Shown: positions 8,525 to 14,735 of the stretch, piece by piece
Position numbering within the stretch: position 1 is the stretch's first letter
Layout of the letters: each line of letters opens with the position of its first letter
DNA from: an uncultured Bacilli bacterium
GTDB taxonomy: Bacteria; Bacillota_I; Bacilli_A; RF39; UBA660
Direction of reading: 5' to 3'
Assembly (NCBI GenBank): GCA_910578745.1
Contig: CAJTSN010000005.1
Coordinates: forward strand, 17,307-40,396
Length of the DNA: 23,090 nucleotides
Notes under the pieces: model-generated
The model's input: the letters and a program-made list of their open reading frames with translations, nothing else
What the model was told of the DNA's origin: nothing
Databases searched by the model: none
Program-made: the position numbers and the translations under genes

Positions 8525-9067
8525 TTACACTGTCATTAGTTCTTTTTCTTTTTCTTTCGTTTTTTCATCAACAATTTTGTTATATTTTTGAATTAATTCT
8601 TGTACTTCTTCCATTGTCTCTTTTTCTTCGTCTTCTGGTGCCCCTACTTTTTTAATATCAGTATTTGCATCCTGACGAATGTTTCTTAAGGCAATTTTGG
8701 CTTCTTCTCCATAACCTTTTGCTTGTTTTACATACTCTTTTCTTGTCTCTTCTGTTAAGGCAGGGATATTTAAAATAATCACTTCTCCATTGTTATTAGG
8801 AGTAAGTCCAATATTAGCCTCAAAAATAGCCTTTTCTATAGGAGCTAAAATCGATTTATCAAATGGTTTAATCCATAGTTGTCTTGCTTCTGGTACAGAA
8901 ATGTTTGCAAGTTGTTTCAAAGGTGTATCTGTTCCATAATAAGAAACCATGATTCCATCTAAAATTGCAGGATTCGCACGTCCTGCACGAATATTTATAA
9001 ATCTTTTTTCTAGACTTTCAATTGATTTTTTCATCTTTTCTTCTACTTCTAATAAAATTTCATCCAT
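8525..9067 (-). CDS. frr: Ribosome recycling factor
   Basis: 180 residues, standard for RRF. With EF-G it splits post-termination ribosomes into subunits. Family signatures are present: the long N-terminal helix ending RFINIRAGRANPAILDG, then LKQLANISVPEARQLWIKPFDKS, IGLTPNNNGEVIILNIPALTEETRKEYVKQAK, and the C-terminal RNIRQDANTDIKK. The ATG at 9065-9067 is preceded by AGAGGA. It has its own consensus-like promoter just after the stop of the pilin-like gene. In most Bacillota frr follows pyrH in an rpsB-tsf-pyrH-frr block; here pyrH is not between tsf and frr. Confidence 0.96.
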   Translation of the reverse strand: MDEILLEVEEKMKKSIESLEKRFINIRAGRANPAILDGIMVSYYGTDTPLKQLANISVPEARQLWIKPFDKSILAPIEKAIFEANIGLTPNNNGEVIILNIPALTEETRKEYVKQAKGYGEEAKIALRNIRQDANTDIKKVGAPEDEEKETMEEVQELIQKYNKIVDEKTKEKEKELMTV

Positions 9068-9093
9068 AGTAATCCTCTTTCTATTTCTTACTT

Positions 9094-9122
9094 ATTATAA
9101 TATATAAATTTTCTTTTTTCAA
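9094..9122 (-). promoter_or_regulatory. Vegetative promoter of frr
   Basis: Minus strand: TTGAAA (9117-9122), 17-base spacer, TATAAT (9094-9099). Transcription would start about 20 bases before the frr ATG. The -35 box touches an inverted repeat that spans the stop codon of the upstream gene. Confidence 0.75.
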
Positions 9123-9146
9123 CTGTATATTAATATTTGATACAGT
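9122..9146. repeat. Inverted repeat spanning the stop codon of the pilin-collar gene
   Basis: Perfect 7-base arms ACTGTAT (9122-9128) and ATACAGT (9140-9146) around 11 bases that contain the TAA stop. There is no T-run after it on the minus strand, so it is not a typical intrinsic terminator. It abuts the frr -35 box and could be an mRNA 3' stem or a protein binding site. Confidence 0.45.
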
Positions 9147-10083
9147 ATAAAACAGATGTATTCGTAGGACGCGATGTAAACTCAGCTACACTACTTTGAT
9201 TAGAACCAACATTTAATGGGATTGAAGACTCTTTCTGTGTTACTTTTTTGGATACGCTATCTATATTACGTGGGCCACTTTCGCTTGGACTAGAAGATCG
9301 CTGGGCAAATAAACGATTACTATAAACTTCTAGAAATGGATGGCTTGTTGCGTCTTGATGGATGCCCACCGTAGCACCACTTCCTTGATTTGTATGATCA
9401 TTTGTTCCAGTGCCTCTTAAAAATTCTCCTTTTAAATTTGGAACAGCAAACGTAGTCACTCCATCGCCACCGAAATAATTATAAGTCCCCAACCCCTCTT
9501 TTATAGACTCAGCTAATTTTGGATATTCACTGATTTTATAAATAGAACCATCACAAGCTAAATAACCATTTGGTGGAGAACTTGAAACAATATAAGAAAT
9601 TACCGTTCCAATAGGAGTAGTATCCTTCTTTTTTCCGATCTCTCCTGTATCCTCATCGATTTCACAGTCTTCTCTTTGAACGGTTACTCTCGTTTGCGCT
9701 ATACTTTTACAAGCACAGTATTTATTACTACAAATTGCTATTGCCGTATCCCCATTTGCATGAATCTGTAATTTCCCACTTTTAGGCATTGAACCTTTGA
9801 ACTCTAATTTCTCCTCTTTATTTTTTACATTGACGAATTTTCCTCCTATGACTTCAAAGTTCATTCGGTCCTCACTTGTTTCATTTACAGAAGGCAATAC
9901 ATGGTCTATATAAAACACATTTCCTGCTTCTATGATTCCATAAGCGGAATCTTCTAAAGCTCCTCTTTCCGAACGATCAATGATTTGAATAATCGATGCT
10001 GTTGCGATTAATGCAATGACAGCTAGTATGACTATGACAGCTAATAGTTCAATTAGAGTGAAGCCAGTTCTCCTTTTTTTCAT
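9130..10083 (-). CDS. Type IV pilin-like protein with C-terminal phage tail-collar domain
   Basis: 317 residues with two unrelated modules. The N-terminus is a class III prepilin signal: basic MKKRRT, then G7|FTLIEL with Glu at mature position 5 and a hydrophobic helix to about residue 35, so a prepilin peptidase should cleave after G7. Residues 36-150 resemble a small pseudopilin head with four cysteines (118, 123, 125, 140). From PIGTVISY (157) the sequence turns into a phage tail-collar domain: NGYLACDGS, YPKL, VTTFAVPNLKGEFLRGTG, and a C-terminus RPTNTSVLYCIKY typical of tail-fibre collar proteins. This suggests a pilus-tip or surface adhesin with a fibre-type tip; that role is inferred. 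The gene has its own promoter and a GAGGTG site 6 bases before the ATG. No other pilus gene is in the window. Confidence 0.85.
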   Translation of the reverse strand: MKKRRTGFTLIELLAVIVILAVIALIATASIIQIIDRSERGALEDSAYGIIEAGNVFYIDHVLPSVNETSEDRMNFEVIGGKFVNVKNKEEKLEFKGSMPKSGKLQIHANGDTAIAICSNKYCACKSIAQTRVTVQREDCEIDEDTGEIGKKKDTTPIGTVISYIVSSSPPNGYLACDGSIYKISEYPKLAESIKEGLGTYNYFGGDGVTTFAVPNLKGEFLRGTGTNDHTNQGSGATVGIHQDATSHPFLEVYSNRLFAQRSSSPSESGPRNIDSVSKKVTQKESSIPLNVGSNQSSVAEFTSRPTNTSVLYCIKY

Positions 10084-10104
10084 ATTTTCACCTCTATTTT
10101 ATTC

Positions 10105-10134
10105 ATTGTACCATAGGATAAACCTTCTTCGCAA
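10105..10134 (-). promoter_or_regulatory. Promoter of the pilin-collar gene
   Basis: Minus strand: TTGCGA (10129-10134), 18-base spacer ending in TGG, then TACAAT (10105-10110), giving an extended -10 promoter. The start ATG is about 15 bases past the predicted transcription start. Confidence 0.62.
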
Positions 10135-10175
10135 CCTCGTTTTTTTCTTTTCTTTATTTATCTAAAATTCCAAAC

Positions 10176-10199
10176 AAAAAAACTAGATGATTCTAGTTT
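10176..10199 (-). terminator. Intrinsic terminator of rpsB-tsf
   Basis: Minus strand: AAACTAGA-ATCA-TCTAGTTT, a perfect 8-bp stem with 4-base loop, followed by a run of T. The TAG stop codon of tsf (10193-10195) lies inside the left arm, so stop and terminator share the same bases. Confidence 0.85.
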
Positions 10200-11071
10200 T
10201 CTATTTGTTTAGCTACTTCTTCTGCAAAGTTTTCGTTTCGTTTCTCCATTCCTTCGCCAACTTCAAAACGGATCATAGAAACGATTTTTCCATTATTATT
10301 TTCCACATACGTACGAACATTCATATCAGAATCTTTTACAAAAGGTTGTTCTTCTAAACAGACTTCTTCATAGTATTTACGGATTCTTCCTTCAACCATT
10401 TTTTTAGCAATTTCTTCTGGCTTTCCTTCATTCATTGCCTGTTCTGTTAGGACAGCTTTTTCTTTTTCTACGACTTCTTTTTCCACATCTTCTTTTCTTA
10501 CATATAGTGGGCGCATTGCTGCTGCATGCATGGAAACGTCTTTAGCGACAGAAACAGAAGCTCCTTCTACTAAAGTTAATACAGCAATTTTTCCACCCAT
10601 ATGAATATAAGAACCAAAATTTTGTGTAGCGGTCTTTGTTATCTTACAGAATCTTCTTAAAGATAATTTTTCTCCGATTTTAGCTGTCTTATTTACAATT
10701 AAATCATTAATTGTTCCACCTTCACAAGGAAGATTTAAAGCAGCATCTACATCTCCATCCTCAACATCATTCTCTAGAATTGCTTTCAAAATTGCATTTA
10801 CCATACTTGTAAATTCTTCATTTTTAGCAACAAAGTCTGTTTCTGAATTTACCTCAATACATACGGCTTTATCTCCATCCTCTAAAATTGCAGCAATTCC
10901 CTCAGCAGCAATACGATCGGCTTTTTTTAAGGCCTTTGAAATTCCTTTTTCTCTCAACCAGTCGATGGCTTCTTCCATATTTCCATTCGTAGCTTCTAAT
11001 GCTTTTTTACAATCAAGCATTCCAGCCCCAGATTTTTCTCTTAGTTCTTTTACTAAATTTGCAGTAATCAT
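10193..11071 (-). CDS. tsf: Translation elongation factor Ts
   Basis: 292 residues, normal length. EF-Ts regenerates EF-Tu-GTP by nucleotide exchange. The N-terminal module is clear (LVKELREKSGAGMLDCKKAL, DWLREKG) and the conserved TDFVAKNEEF motif follows, then the core dimerisation-type regions (HMGGKIAVLTLVEG, ADVSMHAAAMRP-like KDVSMHAAAMRP, EQPFVKD). The ATG has an excellent GAGGAGGTT site. It lies 55 bases downstream of rpsB with no terminator between them, so the two form one operon ended by the hairpin overlapping the tsf stop. Confidence 0.97.
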   Translation of the reverse strand: MITANLVKELREKSGAGMLDCKKALEATNGNMEEAIDWLREKGISKALKKADRIAAEGIAAILEDGDKAVCIEVNSETDFVAKNEEFTSMVNAILKAILENDVEDGDVDAALNLPCEGGTINDLIVNKTAKIGEKLSLRRFCKITKTATQNFGSYIHMGGKIAVLTLVEGASVSVAKDVSMHAAAMRPLYVRKEDVEKEVVEKEKAVLTEQAMNEGKPEEIAKKMVEGRIRKYYEEVCLEEQPFVKDSDMNVRTYVENNNGKIVSMIRFEVGEGMEKRNENFAEEVAKQIEN

Positions 11072-11126
11072 ATGAACCTCCTCTTGTTCTTTGGCTTTTC
11101 AAATTTTATTTTAATTTTTTATTTTC

Positions 11127-12131
11127 TTATTTTAATGCTTCTAATAATTCGGCTTTTTTCATTGTTGAGTAACCTTTGACTTCTTTTGCTTTTGCTAAAT
11201 CACGAAGTTCAGTTACTGTCATAGATTCTAAATCAAAAGTTTCTTCTTTTGGCGTTTCCACTTCTTCTTTAGCTTCTTCTTTTTTTACTTCTCTTGTTTC
11301 TCTAAATTCTTTCTTAAATTCTCTTTTTCCACCAAAATTCTTATTTCGGTCAAATCTTTTCTTATCCTCTTTCTTTTTAACAGTCTCTAAAGCTCTTTCC
11401 ATAATTTCTTGTCCAGACTTATCATCTTCTTTTACATAGTTAACAATTTTACCACCATTTGCTTCTACGATCGCATTTGCCATAACACCTGTAATTAATT
11501 TAACAGCGCGAATCGCATCATCATTTCCTGGAATAACATAATCGACATTGTCTGGATCACAATTCGTATCTACAATACCAAAAACAGGAATTCCAAGTTT
11601 CTTTGCTTCTTTTATTGCAATATCTTCTTTTGAAGGGTCTACAATATATAAAGCATCTGGTAACTTGTTCATTTCACGAATACCACATAATAATTTATTT
11701 AATTTGTCATATTCTTTCTTTAAACCAATTCTCTCTTTCTTAGGTAATAAATCAAAAATACCTTCTTTTTCCATTTTCTCAATATCTTCTAAACGTTTTA
11801 CACGTCTTCTAATGGTCTTAAAGTTTGTAAGTGTTCCTCCTAACCATCTTTCAGATACATAATAAGATTCAGAACGAGTAGCCTCTGTTACGATCGCCTC
11901 TTGCGCTTGCTTTCTTGTTCCTACAAATAGAACTTTTCCACCATTCTTAACAATATCGTATAGAGCTTGATAAGCTTCTTCTATCTTTTTTGCTGTCTTT
12001 TGTAAATCGATGATATAAATATCATCTCTAGAGGTAAAGATATATTCTTTCATTTTTGGGTTCCATCTTTTTGTCTGGTGACCAAAGTGAACACCTGTTT
12101 CAAGTAAATAATTCATTGACACAACGGCCAT
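11127..12131 (-). CDS. rpsB: Ribosomal protein S2 with C-terminal Rho_N-like extension
   Basis: 334 residues from the ATG at 12129-12131, chosen because AAGGAGATG lies 5 bases upstream and the protein then begins MAVVSMNYLLETGVHFGHQ, the canonical S2 N-terminus; a longer in-frame start at 12179 falls inside the leader hairpin. The S2 core covers about 1-230 (FGHQTKRWNPKMKEYIF, WLGGTLTNFKTI, PDALYIVDPSKE). It then continues about 100 residues beyond an ordinary S2: a Lys/Glu/Arg-rich linker (roughly 245-298) and a final 34 residues with MTVTELRDLAKAKEVKGYS, a pattern of the Rho N-terminal (SAP-like) domain, which binds nucleic acid in Rho. S2 sits on the back of the 30S subunit. The added domain may bind RNA; that is an inference. 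Confidence 0.94.
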   Translation of the reverse strand: MAVVSMNYLLETGVHFGHQTKRWNPKMKEYIFTSRDDIYIIDLQKTAKKIEEAYQALYDIVKNGGKVLFVGTRKQAQEAIVTEATRSESYYVSERWLGGTLTNFKTIRRRVKRLEDIEKMEKEGIFDLLPKKERIGLKKEYDKLNKLLCGIREMNKLPDALYIVDPSKEDIAIKEAKKLGIPVFGIVDTNCDPDNVDYVIPGNDDAIRAVKLITGVMANAIVEANGGKIVNYVKEDDKSGQEIMERALETVKKKEDKKRFDRNKNFGGKREFKKEFRETREVKKEEAKEEVETPKEETFDLESMTVTELRDLAKAKEVKGYSTMKKAELLEALK

Positions 12132-12169
12132 ATTTTCATCTCCTTTTGTTTTTCTTCCATTATTTCGAA

Positions 12170-12202
12170 CCTTCACCACCCAAAATGGGCACTAGGCAAA
12201 GG
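12170..12202 (-). promoter_or_regulatory. Structured 5' leader of rpsB, possible autoregulatory element
   Basis: In the untranslated leader, CCTTTGCC (12195-12202) pairs with GGTGAAGG (12170-12177) as an 8-bp stem with two wobbles; inside it GCCCA pairs with TGGGT (12186-12190 with 12178-12182) around a 3-base loop, leaving a 4-base bulge TAGT on the 5' side. No T-run follows, so it is not a terminator. Ribosomal protein operons are often autoregulated by such leaders; I do not recognise this one as a named family. Confidence 0.5.
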
Positions 12203-12237
12203 AATTCATAATGTGTTTATTTGAAAAAGCCAAGTGT

Positions 12238-12267
12238 ATTATATCATGAAAAGAGCCTTTTCATCAA
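12238..12267 (-). promoter_or_regulatory. Promoter of rpsB-tsf
   Basis: Minus strand: TTGATG (12262-12267), 18-base spacer, TATAAT (12238-12243) preceded by TGA, so an extended -10 as well. Expected transcription start is near 12231, giving a leader of about 100 bases that contains the structured element. Confidence 0.68.
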
Positions 12268-12386
12268 CTATTTTATGTATAAAATAGAAATTTATATGCT
12301 GAACCTAAAGGAAAAAGAGAAGTTCTCTATTTTGACGACCCTATTTTAAGGAATCGCAAAATTATCCTATTTTCACTTTTATTCAC

Positions 12387-12417
12387 AAAAAAATACTTAC
12401 ACTATAAAGGAAAGTAT
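12387..12417 (-). terminator. Probable terminator of the third paralogue gene
   Basis: Minus strand: ATACTT and AAGTAT (6 bp) around a 13-base loop, followed by seven T. The TAG stop codon (12402-12404) lies in the loop. Confidence 0.55.
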
Positions 12418-12962
12418 CTCTTTTTTTTCTCTATTCTTTTATAAAATACTTTTTGTTTTTTCTCATCCTCTGGTCTTTCTATATCAAAATAATCATAGAC
12501 ATACGGAAGTAAAGTAAGAATTTGTCTAGAAGTTGACTCTTCTTCAAAATTTTCTTGTTTATTTGCTTGAAAACAAAAATAAATATGAGAAAAACTCACG
12601 ACAGCTTTCATCGTACATGTCGCACAAAAAGTACCTTGATGGGTTCGCATACTCTCCCCATTTCTTAACCAATGTTTTTGATTTGTCTGTTTCCAAAGTC
12701 CTATATGATCCGTATCCAGTCCTATATAGGCGACTTCTTGTTGCAATGGACTATTTTTCTTCTCCTTAAAATTCATTTTTTGGAAAATTCCGATACAGTT
12801 CTCATCGTAAAGTCCAAAAAATAGATCCTTTGTATCGAGCTTATCATCAAATAACATTTCTTCTCTTTCTATCTTTTGAATCCTAGTTTTAGGTTCCATC
12901 GTCTGTAATACTGTCATTTTGTTACGAATAAATTTTAAAATATTTTTAAATTGCTCATTCAT
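12402..12962 (-). CDS. Unrecognised small protein, tandem paralogue A
   Basis: 186 residues, no known family recognised. It shares a motif order with the next two genes upstream in transcription: IGIF near residue 57, DHIGLWKQT about 35 residues later, then HWLRNGES, CATC and AVVSF. The C-terminus (QILTLLPYVYDYFDIERPEDEKKQKV) resembles that of paralogue C. No signal peptide or membrane segment is evident, so a cytoplasmic or non-classically exported protein is likely. The ATG is preceded by AAAGGAAGAG. I see no convincing promoter in the 108-base gap; a GAGAAG/CTTCTC inverted repeat lies there instead. It has its own terminator, with the stop codon in the hairpin loop. Function unknown. Confidence 0.78.
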   Translation of the reverse strand: MNEQFKNILKFIRNKMTVLQTMEPKTRIQKIEREEMLFDDKLDTKDLFFGLYDENCIGIFQKMNFKEKKNSPLQQEVAYIGLDTDHIGLWKQTNQKHWLRNGESMRTHQGTFCATCTMKAVVSFSHIYFCFQANKQENFEEESTSRQILTLLPYVYDYFDIERPEDEKKQKVFYKRIEKKKRYFPL

Positions 12963-13046
12963 AAATTCTCTTCCTTTCTATTTTCTATAAGGAGAAGCTC
13001 TACTTTTCTTCTCACTTTTACGAACACTACCCTAAAAAATAGTTTC

Positions 13047-13072
13047 AAAAAGAAAAAGAATATAAAATTCTT
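13047..13072 (-). terminator. Probable terminator of paralogue B gene
   Basis: Minus strand: AAGAAT-TTTAT-ATTCTT followed by TTTCTTTTT. Six-pair AT-rich stem (13056-13061 with 13067-13072). The right edge overlaps the TAA stop codon of the gene (13071-13073). Confidence 0.5.
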
Positions 13073-13763
13073 ATCTTCTAGAAAACTTAGTGAAAACCTT
13101 TCTTTTTTCCATTTCTTGACAGAAATATTGACTAGCAAATTCCAATACTTCCTCTATTTCTGCCATACTAGCATATGCAATACTATAACCTGAAATCTTT
13201 CCCATTTTCCGCATCATCGCTCTCATTTCTTCAAAACTCATCACCGCATACATATTACAAGTCGCTTGACACTGTCCTTTCGCATGCTCACTTTTTTTAA
13301 AAGTGACAGTCTCTCCACGCTTAAGCCATTGCTTCTTTTTCCCCAAAACAGAAGTTGTTGTTTCCCAAATTCCAATATCTCCTGTTTGTACACTCGTATA
13401 AATAGAAACAAAATGATTACAATTTTTTTCCGTCCAGTTGGTTTGCTTGAATAGTCCTACTTCCTCATCATAAGCACAGACAAAACTACTTCCCACATAC
13501 AATTTTTCTTCACAACCTGCTTGTTGTTTCTTTTGCCCTAGTGGAATATGAATATCATCGACCAAATTTATTCTCCCACGAGTCATACTACAAATATTGT
13601 TTTTTTGGTTTTGCGTCTCTGTTTGTTGCATATCTGGCGTGTCATACGCATTCGTTCCTTGCATCTTAAGTTCTACTTTGTTCTCGCTAATTTCATTGTA
13701 TAATTGTATTGCTAATTGAATATACTCTAGTATTTCTTGTTCTTTTCTTTCTCTCTCACTCAT
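13071..13763 (-). CDS. Unrecognised small protein, tandem paralogue B
   Basis: 230 residues from the ATG at 13761-13763, preceded by AAGGGGGA. A longer in-frame start at 13853 is rejected because a near-consensus promoter lies between the two positions. The first 100 residues are charged and then Gln/Asn-rich and look flexible. The remainder has the motif order of this three-gene family: EVGLFKQTNW, GDIGIWETT, QWLKRGET, QCQATCNMYAVMSF, then a helical C-terminus (MAEIEEVLEFASQYF). The block IGxW-WLxxGE-ATC is the core shared with paralogues A and C. No membrane segment, signal peptide or catalytic motif that I can name. It is transcribed from its own promoter, overlain by a perfect palindrome. 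Confidence 0.78.
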   Translation of the reverse strand: MSERERKEQEILEYIQLAIQLYNEISENKVELKMQGTNAYDTPDMQQTETQNQKNNICSMTRGRINLVDDIHIPLGQKKQQAGCEEKLYVGSSFVCAYDEEVGLFKQTNWTEKNCNHFVSIYTSVQTGDIGIWETTTSVLGKKKQWLKRGETVTFKKSEHAKGQCQATCNMYAVMSFEEMRAMMRKMGKISGYSIAYASMAEIEEVLEFASQYFCQEMEKRKVFTKFSRR

Positions 13764-13794
13764 AGAAATCCCCCTTTTTCTTAAAACTGCGTCT

Positions 13795-13823
13795 ATTCTA
13801 ACACTCACTTCCTTATTTGTCAA
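13795..13823 (-). promoter_or_regulatory. Promoter of paralogue B gene
   Basis: Minus strand: TTGACA (13818-13823), 17-base spacer, TAGAAT (13795-13800). The predicted transcription start near 13788 leaves about 25 bases to the chosen ATG, including a good ribosome binding site. It decides the start codon of the gene. Confidence 0.8.
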
Positions 13824-13832
13824 ATTGACAAA
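13816..13832. promoter_or_regulatory. Palindrome over the -35 box, candidate operator
   Basis: TTTGTCAAATTGACAAA is a perfect palindrome of 8-base arms around one central base. It covers the whole -35 box of the paralogue B promoter, a usual place for a repressor site. No regulator gene for it is visible in the window. Confidence 0.5.
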
Positions 13833-14050
13833 GAAAAAGAAACGACACTTCAATATATGGTCTTAGCAAGAAGACTTAAAAGATTTCATTTTGATAAAGA
13901 CTGCCAAAGTTTTATAAAAGCAAAACGAAAAAAGCACAGTTGAAAAAATACCCTACTATTGAAACTTTCATAAAAAGCTTTTCCCTCACGTATAGTATAT
14001 GTGCTTTCTTTCTATTTTTGTCTTTTTCCTTTTAATAGAATAAATAAACT

Positions 14051-14082
14051 AAAAAAACAACCAATTTTCTCTATATTGGTCG
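14051..14082 (-). terminator. Intrinsic terminator of paralogue C gene
   Basis: Minus strand: CGACCAAT and ATTGGTTG form an 8-bp stem (one G-T pair) around a 9-base loop, followed by seven T. It begins a few bases after the stop codon, and could also end the Rnf operon transcript. Confidence 0.82.
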
Positions 14083-14090
14083 TCTTTTCT

Positions 14091-14621
14091 TTATTTTTTT
14101 ACTTTTTGCTTTATATGTTCAGGTTTCTCAAATCGAAGATATCGATCCGCATTTTTTAATAATTGAGCAATATCACTAGATGTCATTTCATTTGATCTGC
14201 AATACATACCTTCTGTATTTTTTCGCATGATGTTGAAAATTTCTTGTCCAGTCACCACCCGACCAATAGAACAAGTCGCTTCGATTCGCTCCTGAGCTCT
14301 TGTAACAATAAATTCGCCTTCTTTTAACCATCTATCTTGCGGAAATACTTTATCGCCTGTTTTTGCCCAAATCGCGATTCGATTTGTAAAGAATCCATTG
14401 GAATCAATTCCATAATAGACATCTACCCATAAAGAATACCCAATATCAAAAGCACGTACCTTTATGAATAAACCAATTTCTCCATCATTACAAATACATA
14501 CACATACGTTTTTTGTATTCACATTTATTTTGTTTTTTTTTCTTAATTCTGCTATTTTTTCTAGACCCTGGCTTTGACTACTCATCTCATAAGAAGCCTC
14601 TTTTTTTCCTCTTTCTTCCAT
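14091..14621 (-). CDS. Unrecognised small protein, tandem paralogue C
   Basis: 176 residues from the ATG at 14619-14621. This start is preferred because the protein then opens MEERGKKE, like MSERERKE in paralogue B, and because a TATAAT box lies at 14658-14663; in-frame ATGs at 14711 and 14648 precede or crowd that promoter and lack a binding site. Ribosome binding is not ideal (AGAGG 12 bases away), so the start is uncertain. Shared family motifs: EIGLFIKVRAF, RIAIWAKTGD, RWLKEGE, IEATCSIGRVV, and a helical C-terminus DIAQLLKNADRYLRFEKPEHIKQKV close to that of paralogue A. An N-terminal VCVCIC run adds three cysteines. No terminator separates it from rnfB, so it may also be reached by Rnf read-through. 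Function unknown. Confidence 0.72.
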   Translation of the reverse strand: MEERGKKEASYEMSSQSQGLEKIAELRKKNKINVNTKNVCVCICNDGEIGLFIKVRAFDIGYSLWVDVYYGIDSNGFFTNRIAIWAKTGDKVFPQDRWLKEGEFIVTRAQERIEATCSIGRVVTGQEIFNIMRKNTEGMYCRSNEMTSSDIAQLLKNADRYLRFEKPEHIKQKVKK

Positions 14622-14657
14622 CCTTACACCATTCCTCTTTTCTACCATAAATATTTC

Positions 14658-14687
14658 ATTATAACCTTTTTTTTCTCTATTTATGAA
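14658..14687 (-). promoter_or_regulatory. Possible promoter of paralogue C
   Basis: Minus strand: TTCATA (14682-14687), 18-base spacer, perfect TATAAT (14658-14663). The -35 match is only 4 of 6. Confidence 0.42.
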
Positions 14688-14735
14688 AAAGTTACATCTA
14701 TTATAATCCATTTTTTGTAAATTGCAAGAAATAGT

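Larger units (their letters stand above)
13764..14090. other. Intergenic region between paralogues C and B
   Basis: Holds the terminator of paralogue C (14051-14082), the palindrome and the promoter of B (13795-13832). The middle (about 13860-14050) is AT-rich with a weak TATACT on the minus strand and a 19-codon frame lacking a ribosome binding site; I support no gene there. Confidence 0.55.

Noticed and set aside
12150..12175. tRNA T-loop-like GGTTCGAAAT in the rpsB leader
   Set aside because: No acceptor, D or anticodon arms fit around it; it is part of the leader.
12132..12179. Longer N-terminus for ribosomal protein S2
   Set aside because: It overlaps the leader hairpin and precedes the canonical S2 start, which has its own strong ribosome site.
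13764..13853. Longer N-terminus for paralogue B
   Set aside because: A TTGACA-N17-TAGAAT promoter and a palindrome lie inside it, and the ATG at 13763 has the good ribosome site.
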